DNA from: Candidatus Aceula lacicola
GTDB lineage: Bacteria > Omnitrophota > Gorgyraeia > Zapsychrales > Aceulaceae
DNA length: 41,862 nucleotides
Assembly: GCA_030765785.1 (NCBI GenBank)
Contig: JAVCCC010000006.1
Span: 1 to 41,862, forward strand
Reading direction: 5' to 3'
Shown here: in pieces, positions 1-8,476 of the stretch
How positions within the stretch are numbered: position 1 is the stretch's first letter
How the letters are laid out: each line of letters begins with the position of its first letter
The notes under the pieces: model-generated
Told to the model about the DNA's origin: nothing
The model's input: only the letters and a program-made list of their open reading frames with translations
The model's database searches: none
Made by a program: the position numbers and the translations under genes

Positions 1-12
1 GATTCAACAGCA

Positions 13-38
13 ATGGCAGGGCTTAAAAACCCTGCCAT
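13..38. other. Perfect inverted repeat, possible terminator stem
   Basis: The 9-bp arms ATGGCAGGG (13-21) and CCCTGCCAT (30-38) flank an 8-nt loop. The stem lies 60 bp past the 3' end of the microprotein gene at 99-200, where a terminator for the hisG unit would be expected. No clear U-run follows the stem on either strand, although the loop read on the minus strand starts with five T. It could be a weak intrinsic terminator or belong to whatever lies left of the window. Confidence 0.45.
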
Positions 39-98
39 GCAAAGTCCTAACAAACTGACGCAAACAAAAATTCTACTAATTAAAAGTCGCATTAACGA

Positions 99-200
99 TT
101 ATTTTGTATCGCGTTTTTTCAAATGACGCAAAGATTTCTTTAATTTCTTTCTTTTATGCGTTGTAATCTTTTTTCTTTTTTTCTTTTTTCCGCAAGGCAT
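99..200 (-). CDS. AURKAIP1/COX24-domain-like basic microprotein (small-subunit ribosomal type)
   Basis: A 33-codon gene reads from ATG at 200 to TAA at 99. The product starts MPCGKKKKRKK and continues ITTHKRKKLKKSLRH, so it is almost entirely Lys/Arg. This matches the pattern of the tiny bacterial AURKAIP1/COX24-domain proteins (start MPCGKK, then an ATHKRKKRLRKNRH-type core), which are related to mitochondrial mS38 and mycobacterial bS22 and sit on the 30S subunit. A purine-rich stretch (GAAAGAAG) lies 7 nt upstream. It starts 22 bp after the hisG stop on the same strand and is probably co-transcribed with it. The family match is from memory of short motifs. Low-complexity Lys coding in AT-rich DNA is the main alternative, but the ordered MPCG...THKRKK...LRH pattern argues against chance. 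Confidence 0.72.
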   Translation of the reverse strand: MPCGKKKKRKKITTHKRKKLKKSLRHLKKRDTK

Positions 201-222
201 ATGACAACTTCTTTCTTCTTGT

Positions 223-1098
223 TTAATTAATCAACTTGTTTAATGGATATTCGATAATGCCGCATGCTCCAGCTGCTTTTAGCTTTGGAATCAAAATACG
301 AACAACGTTTTCTCGAATCACTGTCTCAACCGCAACCCAACCTTCTTTAGCCAATGGTGAAACCGTCGGGTTTTGAAGTGCTGGAAGCACTTTTAAAATT
401 TTGTTCAAATCTTTTTCCTTTGCATTCATTTTCACACCCACCATGCTCTCGGCATCCAAAGCACCCCTTAAAAGCATAACCACTTGTTCCATCTTTTTTC
501 TTTTCCAAGAATCTTTATATGCTTTTTTATTTGCAATAAACTGTGTCGTAGACTCACACACGGTTGAAACAATGCGAAGCTTGTTGGCTTTTAAGCTGCT
601 GCCTGTTTCGGTCAACTCAACAATCGCATCAACCAATCCAGAGGCCACTTTCGCTTCTGTGGCTCCCCAGCTAAACTCAACTTCCGCCTTCACTTTATTT
701 TTCTTTAAATATCTTTTTGTAGCATTCGCAAGCTCTGTTGCAACGCGTTTTCCCTGAAGACCTTTAACTGTCTTAATCGGTGATGACTCCGGAACAGCGA
801 CGACCCAACGCACCTTTGATGCACTTTGCTTGGCATAAAGAAGATCCGCTAAACGTACAACATCTGACCCATTTTCTTCAATCCAATCGTTACCTGTAAT
901 ACCACAATCAAGGGCTAGATCTTCCACATATCGCGACATTTCTTGTGCACGCAATAACACGATTTCAATCTCATCATCATCAATCACAGGAAAATATGAA
1001 CGACTTGACACTCGCACCTTAAACCCAGCACGCTCAAAAACGTTAATCGTTGACTCCTGAAGACTTCCTTTTGGTAATCCTAATTTAAGTTTTTTCAT
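223..1098 (-). CDS. hisG: ATP phosphoribosyltransferase, long form
   Basis: This enzyme catalyses the first step of histidine synthesis, condensing ATP and PRPP to phosphoribosyl-ATP in the cytosol. The 291-residue length fits the long HisG_L type, which carries its own C-terminal regulatory domain and needs no HisZ. Visible marks are the N-terminal LGLPKGSL, the GITGNDW segment (66-72), the PRPP-loop region [16 protein letters not shown] (157-172), and a C-terminal ACT-like domain from about 205 that contains [11 protein letters not shown] and ends near [10 protein letters not shown]. The ATG at 1098 is preceded by GAAGG. A strong promoter lies at 1165-1193. No other histidine gene is in the window, so the pathway genes are scattered or elsewhere. 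Confidence 0.95.
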   Translation of the reverse strand: MKKLKLGLPKGSLQESTINVFERAGFKVRVSSRSYFPVIDDDEIEIVLLRAQEMSRYVEDLALDCGITGNDWIEENGSDVVRLADLLYAKQSASKVRWVVAVPESSPIKTVKGLQGKRVATELANATKRYLKKNKVKAEVEFSWGATEAKVASGLVDAIVELTETGSSLKANKLRIVSTVCESTTQFIANKKAYKDSWKRKKMEQVVMLLRGALDAESMVGVKMNAKEKDLNKILKVLPALQNPTVSPLAKEGWVAVETVIRENVVRILIPKLKAAGACGIIEYPLNKLIN

Positions 1099-1164
1099 TA
1101 TTTATGCCTTCTGTTAAATAGCTATAAATAGATTATTTATTATATCAGAAACAAAGTAGGTTGC

Positions 1165-1193
1165 ATTATACATTTGAGGTAATAAGTTGTAAA
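1165..1193 (-). promoter_or_regulatory. Sigma70-type promoter for hisG
   Basis: On the minus strand TTTACA (1188-1193) is followed by a 17-bp spacer and a perfect TATAAT (1165-1170). Transcription would start near 1158, giving a leader of about 60 nt before the hisG ATG at 1098. A second TATAAT lies at 1139-1144 but has no matching -35. Confidence 0.7.
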
Positions 1194-1213
1194 GAGGAAA
1201 GATTATATGACCC

Positions 1214-4200
1214 TTAAAGCAGGCTTAATTCCTTAGGCCTATCTGCTTTTTGTATCTCTTGAGCCCACTCGAAACCTTCTAAATCTTCGCCATTTAACCC
1301 TAAAATTGACAAAATATTTGTAATAGGCACAATATTAATGATAATCGGCACAAATCCTTGAATCGAATCAAAATCGATCCCTTGAAGCTCAGCTGGAATT
1401 TCAAATTCAATGCCTTCGCCTTTAGTCTCCAGTTCCCAGTTGTCTTTGACAAAATCGATACCACCGGTGTTTCCCGGGGCCTCTGTGTTTGATAAAATTT
1501 TCTTATCTGAAAGAGTAACTTCATAAATACTTACTCCATCGACAAGTCCCTTTTCGAATTCATAGTCAGATATAAGCTTGACTTCGGTATTTTCAAAATT
1601 TTCTTCCTGAAGAACCTGTATCATAACATTCTCGGCACCTGTTCTTTCAAAGGATGTCCAAAGTCCTATTGTTCCTGCAATCAATTTTCCGCCCGGCTTT
1701 ATAACGCGTAAAGCCTCTCTGAAAATTTCTTTCGCATCAGATTCTGGATACGGGTCTGATAGCGCTCCCGTTTCTATAACAACAATATCTTGGCTATGGT
1801 CAGGAATCTTCTTTGATACGGATTCTTTTCGATATGAAAATTCACCAAGAATATTTTTAACAGACCCACTCCTATCTTTACTAATATATTTTTCTGCAAT
1901 CCTTGATTTTGCCCATTGCTTTTCTAAACTATAACTGGTGTGCTGTAATCCCAGCAAAGCAGCAGCCGCACCAGAATAATCAACCTGATTTCCAACCTCT
2001 AAGATCTTTGACCCAGGCTTCACTTGACAAACTTCCTTTAGTATTGATAGCCTATCTAAAATTTCTTCAAAAAAGACATCAGAAGAGCTTAGGGCTCCAA
2101 CCCCGCTCGATGCGCTGGAGTCTTTGGCTGAATCAATACTGCTGGCAGCAGAAAAAGATTTTCCAAACTCCGTATCAAGGCGAACGACAAACTCGCTAGG
2201 ATTATTCACAAAATCCCGACCAACGGCTTCAGGGGTTAGGACTTCGGTTAAGGATTTAAATTTCTTCCAGTTGGCAAAAATCTTTTCAAGGGCTTTGGCA
2301 AATCTATAAGAATCTTTCATAAAAGCTTGGCCGACAGCTTCGGGGGTTAGAATTTCAGTTAAAAATTTAAACTTCTTCCCGTTAGCTAGAATCTCATCAA
2401 GGGCTTTAAAAAATCCATAAGAACCTTTCATAAAAGCTTGGCTGACAGTCTCAAAGCCCAGCAAAACTTGAAGCTTAATGATTATTTTCTTATAACTTCT
2501 CCATGCGAGAAAAAGCTCCTCAAGAGTACGAGCTAGCCAAAAAGAATTATTAGCAAGAGTCTGACTGACAGTCTCAGGGGTTAAAATTTCGATTAAAGAT
2601 TTAAATTTCTTCCAGTTGGCAAAAATCTTTTCAAGAATCCTAATAAATCCCTGATCATCATATGCGTGAGCCTGACTGATAGCTGAAAAAGTTAAAAAAG
2701 TTTCCAGTTCATAAAATTTAGCAAGATTATTTTTAACAACTGGTAATTTATAAAAAGAAGGACTGACGCTCGAGCTAATATCTCGCTGTGCTGGCGAAAA
2801 AATCTTCTTCTCTTTTTTTTGATTCCGCGCAACAATAAAATCTAACCATACAATGCTAGACGGAATCTGGGCAATTCTAATATCGCTAAACAATTCCTTA
2901 CTTAAGGCATCAAAAATTTCATCTCTTGAATAAGCCCGATACCCTGCTGTTTTAAGTTCAAAACTAGGACTACGAAAATACGTTGTAATCATAATGATTC
3001 CATCTGACCTAAGCACTCTTTTAGCTTCTTGTAATGCCGCCTGCATATCCATAGACCCTATGGCCTCATTAATAACAATTGAATCAAACGAATTATCCTC
3101 AAAAGGAAGGCTATATGCACTCGCCTGCTGAATATCAACATTGCGATTTTCTGCTGAAGCAACATTTTCTGAGCTAACATCAATAGCTTTGATTTTCTTA
3201 AACCCTTGATCCATTAAATCTCTTGCCAGATGCCCCTGTCCTGCACCATCAAAAAGAATATCTTTTTCCTTATAATTTTCTCCAAAAACATCTCTCAAGC
3301 TTCCCGAAACTTGCATTATCACCCTTTGACGCGTATCTTTATCTGCAGAAACAACACTAAGCATTATTCTCTCGCCAGTCCACCAGTTTTTTATCCTCGA
3401 AGGCTTTCCCTTTAATCGATCCCAATACTCCGCTTGATAATCTGCATCCGCTAAACCCGAAGCGTCATCTGATGAATCAATAGAGCTAGAGGAAATTGAA
3501 GACTTCTCTTCATCACCCCAATGGCTAATCAACTCTCTCATAAATGCTTTATATTTATACGCATCTCGAAGGTGCCCTTTAAATACTAAAGAATCCTCTT
3601 CATCTAAATCAAGACGTTGAAAACCTTCTGAAAGTGATTGAATCCGTCCCGTTGGTGTCCTTAAGTGGTGCGTCATAGGTTTATGATCCACACTCAAATA
3701 GTCAATAAAACTTAAAAGGGAACTTTTTTCTTTAAACAAGAATTCTAAGGATTCCATAACACGTCTTTTAACAAGACCAGCAAACACCTTCTCAAAACTA
3801 TAAAAATTCATACTTGAATATTCATTAGCATATTCTCGCTCTTCTTCAGATTCTATTAACCAAAGCCGAGGATCAACAAAAACTTCTTTGATATCAGTTC
3901 CCTCTGCCATCTCATTTATAACCTGATCAAATGTTTTGCCAAAAGAATTTAAAATATTATAATTTTTTTGAACAACATAATTCAAGAAAGAAAGAATCCC
4001 TTGTCTTGCCATAATAGCAGAATCAGTTATTTCATATATTCCTGTCCCCTGTTCGCTAACATATGCATGTGGAGTTGTTTGGTAGTAATCGTCAAAATGA
4101 CCTGTAATTCCAATTATCTGAGATCCTGGAAACCTAAAAACATCTTTTTTTCCTGATGCCTCAATAACATAATGAGCCCCTTCTCGAGCAAAATTTAAAA

Positions 4201-6784
4201 CAACATTTTTTGTTGCTAGATAAACTTTTAAAATATCAAAAAGATTTTTTGCCCTTAGCTGATCCTGCGTGTCTTGTCCTTTATATTTTTCTAACTCTTT
4301 AAGATTTAAAAGAGATACTCTATCCTGAGCATATATGGTTCTTCGATTAAAAATATAATCTGCTTTTCCATATGTCTCTCCAATAAATTTCATTCTTTTA
4401 GAATCAAGCATATCAACCTCTAGAAAATGAACGTCAAGATAAAAAGGTACATCATTTAGCAAAAATTTACTATCTTCTTTAGAATGAAAAATTTTTCCAA
4501 GTAGAGGTCGATCAAAATCACACACCATCATATCAACTTGCCATCTTGCACGCGCATGCGCCGGAATTACCTCTTGAAAAGCCTGCTTAAGAAGATTTAT
4601 GATTTCATTAAATTCAGTTGATTGTTCCCCAACGCCAATCTCATAAATTCTTAAATTCCAATCCCCCATTTTCTCCTTTTCTCTAAAAATATTTTTAAGA
4701 TCTTCCAAATACCCTTTAGAAAAATCAGCCGCTAAAGGATAGCTAAATTGCTGCGTCCTAAACTCATCGGCTAATGCTATTCTCATATTTTTTTCTTTCA
4801 GACCAAAATCTTCTAGCTCTTTAATCTCAGACTCTGTCATAAAATAATCAAGAGGAAAAAATTCTTGATTTCTTACGCTAAAATGATAGTTGTCATATCC
4901 CATATAATACTTCACCGAAGTCCCATGCTTGGTAACAAACACCTTTCCTGAATCGTCAAAAGAAATCTTTGTCCATTCGGCTAAACTGCTAGAACTTTTT
5001 TTGTCTCGATCCAAATCCCAGACATAAAGAAAATCATCTGAATCAAAATTTGTTGTCTCACCTTTCTTTATCTCAACACCTAAGATTTCTTTTGAACGCA
5101 CTGCTTCAAGTTCTCTAATTTCTTTAAGTTTCATTGCTCCCTTATAGGGCTCGTAATAAATCTTCCCGTCTTTTTTCATCTTCTTTTTAAGAAGGCTGTT
5201 ATCACGGTAAAATTCAAAATCATTCTCAACAGCCTTGGCAGGAGCAATCAAAGACATATAGTCAATAGAGTCATACGGCATATTCCAGAAAAATTTTCCA
5301 AAACTTGCTTTTAAAACAACCAAATTGTCTAAATTCTGTTTTTGAGCGTCTAGCTCTCTGTTTTTCCATTGATTCGCATAAAGATAATAAAACCCTTTAG
5401 AAGAATAAGAGTCAATAGTAATAACGCCAATCTTCGGATTTTTCTCAGCAATTTCTAAAGGAAGCCCTGCCTGTCCTGTTCCGACATCAATATATATTTG
5501 ATCGTAATTCTTTAAAATTAAAACAACCTTATTAATATCTTCCAAAGTATTTCCCTGCTTTATTAAATAACTAGCTAAATCATTTAATTTTTTATTTTTT
5601 ATACCAATAGGTGATGCGCTCATCACAGGCTTGAGATTAACTTCTACCCCCTGAATTCCCTGGCTCGTCACCCAGGCAGGCGAACGCGATGAAAAACTTG
5701 TTACATATTCAATATTGCTTGATGCCACCCACTCAATCCCTCCTGAAAAATACTTTCTCGGAATATTTTTATTCGTATAAGGATCATGCTCAACTTTAAT
5801 AAAATCACAAACACCCTTTTCAAAAGCTTTTAAATATTCTTCATAAATTTCTTGAGAAACTTTACTATCAACTAAATCAACACCCTCAATTTTCTTTTGA
5901 TCAGAATAAATGCGATTTACAATAAAACCTTTCAGCTTCTTCTTAAACCATGTCGCTAAAATCATAGACTGATAAATCTGACGAAGCTGAGAGAAATTCT
6001 TTCCGTAATTAACCTCTTTTTCTAACTCAGGAATAACAATCTCACGAACAATCTCAGAAGCTAATTTGTTATCAGAATCTGATTGAATCTTTGCCTCACC
6101 TTTAGAAAGGGCGACATAATCTTCTTCTAACATGACTTTTAGCGTACTCTCTAAAACAAAGGCTCTGTCTCCAACCTCATACACAACAGCCTTTTGAGGA
6201 ATAATCCAAACTTTGTTGAAAGTATCTACAGGAATCTGGGTCGTTCCATATTTGTCATAAGCGCTCTTATAGATTCGATCCCAAAAACCTTTTCCGATGT
6301 CTCCATCAGGATGAATCAAAGAAGCTGTAATTTGTTTAAGCAAATAGTCCTGAACAAGCATATCCTTACCCATCTCTGTCTTGCCAAGGGTATCTGGAAT
6401 AATACGATCTTGCTCATAAGGAGAGAGATTGACCCAAAGGTCTTTTTCCGGAATAGTAAGCGACGCCAGAAAATAACGAATTAATTTCTCAGTTTCCTGG
6501 GTGAATTCTTTATTCTTAAGCTCAGAATCAGCCCTATCAACAATAAAATCAAACCTTAAGGGATCCTTAGGAAAAACCTGAAGTCCCCGTAAAATTGCAG
6601 GCGTAAACTGTTGGCTCAAAGAAACGATCATCCCTGGTGCAGGAATCCCTAATGCACTCTGCGCCAATGCCTTAGGAATATACGAAGGCATAAGCACACT
6701 CTCCCCAAAAGCCAAAATAACAAATAAAGAGATAGCCCTCAAAAAGGATTTTCTTCCAATTCTTAAATTAATAGATATATTCAT
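1214..6784 (-). CDS. Giant exported multidomain protein with methyltransferase-like and DHp-like regions
   Basis: The protein has 1856 residues. Residues 14-31 are hydrophobic and are followed by a signal-peptidase-I-like KALA|QS site near 42. Residues 45-350 form a conserved-looking domain I cannot name. Residues 424-515 look like a Rossmann methyltransferase start (YIDVGTGQAG). Residues 708-915 resemble a CheR layout (IYEIGVGE, then EVDML, IFNRRTIYAQD, EGAHYVIE). Residues 1036-1088 carry MTHHLRTPTG, like a histidine-kinase dimerisation H-box, with no ATPase domain after it. Residues 1173-1318 are a class I methyltransferase (FDGAGQG, LPFEDNSFDSIV, AKRVLRSDGIIMI). Residues 1384-1535 hold four 37-41-residue repeats. 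Residues 1588-1757 are a second such methyltransferase (ILEVGN, ALRVIKPGGKLIAG). Ser-rich linkers lie near 1094-1105 and 1545-1568. The end (1805-1830) is hydrophobic. I recall similar proteins from Omnitrophota. Substrate is unknown. Confidence 0.85.
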   Translation of the reverse strand: MNISINLRIGRKSFLRAISLFVILAFGESVLMPSYIPKALAQSALGIPAPGMIVSLSQQFTPAILRGLQVFPKDPLRFDFIVDRADSELKNKEFTQETEKLIRYFLASLTIPEKDLWVNLSPYEQDRIIPDTLGKTEMGKDMLVQDYLLKQITASLIHPDGDIGKGFWDRIYKSAYDKYGTTQIPVDTFNKVWIIPQKAVVYEVGDRAFVLESTLKVMLEEDYVALSKGEAKIQSDSDNKLASEIVREIVIPELEKEVNYGKNFSQLRQIYQSMILATWFKKKLKGFIVNRIYSDQKKIEGVDLVDSKVSQEIYEEYLKAFEKGVCDFIKVEHDPYTNKNIPRKYFSGGIEWVASSNIEYVTSFSSRSPAWVTSQGIQGVEVNLKPVMSASPIGIKNKKLNDLASYLIKQGNTLEDINKVVLILKNYDQIYIDVGTGQAGLPLEIAEKNPKIGVITIDSYSSKGFYYLYANQWKNRELDAQKQNLDNLVVLKASFGKFFWNMPYDSIDYMSLIAPAKAVENDFEFYRDNSLLKKKMKKDGKIYYEPYKGAMKLKEIRELEAVRSKEILGVEIKKGETTNFDSDDFLYVWDLDRDKKSSSSLAEWTKISFDDSGKVFVTKHGTSVKYYMGYDNYHFSVRNQEFFPLDYFMTESEIKELEDFGLKEKNMRIALADEFRTQQFSYPLAADFSKGYLEDLKNIFREKEKMGDWNLRIYEIGVGEQSTEFNEIINLLKQAFQEVIPAHARARWQVDMMVCDFDRPLLGKIFHSKEDSKFLLNDVPFYLDVHFLEVDMLDSKRMKFIGETYGKADYIFNRRTIYAQDRVSLLNLKELEKYKGQDTQDQLRAKNLFDILKVYLATKNVVLNFAREGAHYVIEASGKKDVFRFPGSQIIGITGHFDDYYQTTPHAYVSEQGTGIYEITDSAIMARQGILSFLNYVVQKNYNILNSFGKTFDQVINEMAEGTDIKEVFVDPRLWLIESEEEREYANEYSSMNFYSFEKVFAGLVKRRVMESLEFLFKEKSSLLSFIDYLSVDHKPMTHHLRTPTGRIQSLSEGFQRLDLDEEDSLVFKGHLRDAYKYKAFMRELISHWGDEEKSSISSSSIDSSDDASGLADADYQAEYWDRLKGKPSRIKNWWTGERIMLSVVSADKDTRQRVIMQVSGSLRDVFGENYKEKDILFDGAGQGHLARDLMDQGFKKIKAIDVSSENVASAENRNVDIQQASAYSLPFEDNSFDSIVINEAIGSMDMQAALQEAKRVLRSDGIIMITTYFRSPSFELKTAGYRAYSRDEIFDALSKELFSDIRIAQIPSSIVWLDFIVARNQKKEKKIFSPAQRDISSSVSPSFYKLPVVKNNLAKFYELETFLTFSAISQAHAYDDQGFIRILEKIFANWKKFKSLIEILTPETVSQTLANNSFWLARTLEELFLAWRSYKKIIIKLQVLLGFETVSQAFMKGSYGFFKALDEILANGKKFKFLTEILTPEAVGQAFMKDSYRFAKALEKIFANWKKFKSLTEVLTPEAVGRDFVNNPSEFVVRLDTEFGKSFSAASSIDSAKDSSASSGVGALSSSDVFFEEILDRLSILKEVCQVKPGSKILEVGNQVDYSGAAAALLGLQHTSYSLEKQWAKSRIAEKYISKDRSGSVKNILGEFSYRKESVSKKIPDHSQDIVVIETGALSDPYPESDAKEIFREALRVIKPGGKLIAGTIGLWTSFERTGAENVMIQVLQEENFENTEVKLISDYEFEKGLVDGVSIYEVTLSDKKILSNTEAPGNTGGIDFVKDNWELETKGEGIEFEIPAELQGIDFDSIQGFVPIIINIVPITNILSILGLNGEDLEGFEWAQEIQKADRPKELSLL
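2180..2635 (-). repeat. Four tandem coding repeats of about 37-41 codons
   Basis: Within the giant gene, residues 1384-1535 contain four copies of a helical unit beginning LEKIFANWKKFKSL or a variant, followed by LTPEAVGQAF-type sequence. Copies start near residues 1384, 1421, 1462 and 1499. The DNA is also alike: the stretch encoding ANWKKFKSL is nearly identical near 2250-2290 and 2595-2640, while the second copy has diverged most. This points to recent duplication of some units. Confidence 0.85.
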
Positions 6785-6877
6785 ATTAGTTTATTTGGTG
6801 AAATTTTTTCAAGTATAGCATATTCTAAAGACTTTGCCATGAAACGACCATTGTCCCCGCTTTAAGCCTAAAACCCC

Positions 6878-6906
6878 TTGCCAAACATCATGGCTAAGGA
6901 TATACT
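6878..6906 (+). promoter_or_regulatory. Sigma70-type promoter for the SurA/PpiD-like gene
   Basis: TTGCCA (6878-6883), a 17-bp spacer and TATACT (6901-6906) form a good -35/-10 pair. Transcription would start near 6913, about 60 nt before the ATG at 6974. It lies inside the longest open frame for that gene, which rules out the upstream starts. Confidence 0.65.
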
Positions 6907-6973
6907 AATTCTTAATAAAAAATTTTATGCAATTTCTTTAATATTTTATCAAATCATTAATTTAGGAGCTTCC

Positions 6974-8473
6974 ATGTTAAAAACTTTACGAAAAAAAGGC
7001 ATCGCCAAAAAACTCTTGTGGGTTATGGCTGTTATGATCACCGTCTCTTTTGTTTTTTGGGGAATTTCTTCTTCGCTGTTAACCGAACCTGGCTCTATTT
7101 CTTGTGCTGGAAAAATTTTCGGAAAAAAAGTCTCTCTTGAAGACTTTCAGGATGCTTTGCTTCATGTTCAAAATCAAGCCATCATGCGCTATGGAGAAAA
7201 CTTTTTTAAAGTTAAAGATTTTCTTAATCTTGAATCTGAGGCATGGGATAGACTCATTCTTTTGCATGAAGGGAAAAAACGAAGAATTAAAATCTCAAAT
7301 GATGAGGTGATCAAAACCATTTCCACTCTTAGCTTCTTTAAACGAGATGAAATGTTTGATCCGGCTTTATATAATCAGATCGTGCAATATGTTTTTAAAT
7401 GTAAACCACGTAATTTTGAAGAAGGAATTAGGGGTTCTCTCATTTTTACAAAAATTTATAAACAAGAAACAAATCTCATCACCGTCTCTGACGAGGAAGC
7501 GCTTGAGGCCTATAAAAATAAGAATGAAAAAATCGACATTTCCTATGCTTCTTTTCCATTCTTAGACTATCAAAGAAATATTCAGCTAACCGATGAAGAA
7601 ATAGCCGACTACTATCAAGAACATTCAGATAATTTTAAAATTCCTCTTATGATTAACGTTGAATATTTGGCACTTGAATATCCAAAGGACGTAACGGACG
7701 AACAAAAAACAAATATTCAGAATCAAGCTGGCGATCTTGCGTTAGACCTTAATGCTGATAGCATCGAACTGCTTGATTTAGCTAAAAAATATAGCCTTAA
7801 AATTCAAGAAAGTGGATTTTTTAGCCAAGAACAGCCAAATCTTGATATCGGCTGGCCGTTAGAAATTTTTGAAGAAGCACTAAAATTGGAATCGAACACT
7901 GTCGTCGGCCCCATTGAAGCATCCAAAGGATTCTACGTCTTAAGACTTAAAGAGCAAAAAGAATCATATGTTCCGACACTAGACCAGACAAAAGACGAAG
8001 TTAAAGATGTTCTTGCTCACATTAAATCCAAAGAACTTGCAAAAAATAAAGCACAAAAAGATTTGGAAGAAATTAAGAAATCCTTTGAGAATAAATCTAA
8101 TCAAACATTTGATGCTGCGGCAAAGAAGCTTGGTCTAAAAATTGAAAAGCCAGAGCCCTTCGCCCGAGGTCAATACCTCTCTCATGTTGGCGCTGCCCCT
8201 GGATTTCACAAAGCCGCATTTGCTCTCACTGTAGGTAATCGCTTAAGCAATCCAGTCGAAACAAGCACCGCGTACTGTCTTTTACATCTAAACGCTTTTA
8301 TTCCGATTGATGAAAATGTCTTTGAGGAAAAAAAAGAAGAGTTGAAAACACGCTTACTTGAAGAAAAGAAAGAGAACACCTTTAGCAATTTCTTAATTCA
8401 ACTACGCCAAAAAGCAAATCTTGTTGATCACATTAAAAAACTTAAAGAAACACAAAGCGGAACTGCTCGATAA
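6974..8473 (+). CDS. SurA/PpiD-like membrane-anchored periplasmic folding protein
   Basis: The product is a 499-residue envelope chaperone of the SurA-N/PpiD peptidyl-prolyl isomerase class. Residues 1-13 are basic, residues 14-32 are one membrane helix (LLWVMAVMITVSFVFWGIS), and the rest should face the periplasm. The region after about 200 has the helical SurA-N layout with DEEIADYYQEH. A parvulin-like section follows, with GFFSQEQPNLDIGWPLEIFEEAL and VVGPIEASKGFYVLRL, which fit the end of a PPIC domain. I did not verify the catalytic residues, so isomerase activity is uncertain. The ATG at 6974 is chosen because AGGAG lies 5 nt upstream (6964-6968) and a promoter sits at 6878-6906. It ends 3 bp from the convergent tlpA-like gene. 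Confidence 0.8.
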   Translation: MLKTLRKKGIAKKLLWVMAVMITVSFVFWGISSSLLTEPGSISCAGKIFGKKVSLEDFQDALLHVQNQAIMRYGENFFKVKDFLNLESEAWDRLILLHEGKKRRIKISNDEVIKTISTLSFFKRDEMFDPALYNQIVQYVFKCKPRNFEEGIRGSLIFTKIYKQETNLITVSDEEALEAYKNKNEKIDISYASFPFLDYQRNIQLTDEEIADYYQEHSDNFKIPLMINVEYLALEYPKDVTDEQKTNIQNQAGDLALDLNADSIELLDLAKKYSLKIQESGFFSQEQPNLDIGWPLEIFEEALKLESNTVVGPIEASKGFYVLRLKEQKESYVPTLDQTKDEVKDVLAHIKSKELAKNKAQKDLEEIKKSFENKSNQTFDAAAKKLGLKIEKPEPFARGQYLSHVGAAPGFHKAAFALTVGNRLSNPVETSTAYCLLHLNAFIPIDENVFEEKKEELKTRLLEEKKENTFSNFLIQLRQKANLVDHIKKLKETQSGTAR

Positions 8474-8476
8474 CTT

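Noticed and set aside
401-757. Plus-strand open frame of 118 codons
   Set aside because: It lies wholly antisense to hisG, has no ribosome site and no recognisable domain, while hisG is unmistakable.
1139-1144. Second perfect TATAAT before hisG
   Set aside because: No acceptable -35 lies 15-19 bp upstream, while the TATAAT at 1165-1170 has TTTACA at 17 bp.
2180-2640. CRISPR-like repeat array
   Set aside because: The repeats are coding, imperfect, about 110-125 bp long and have no unique spacers.
6878-6973. Upstream starts extending the SurA/PpiD-like protein by 32 residues
   Set aside because: The stretch contains the promoter and lacks a ribosome site, whereas AGGAG precedes the ATG at 6974.
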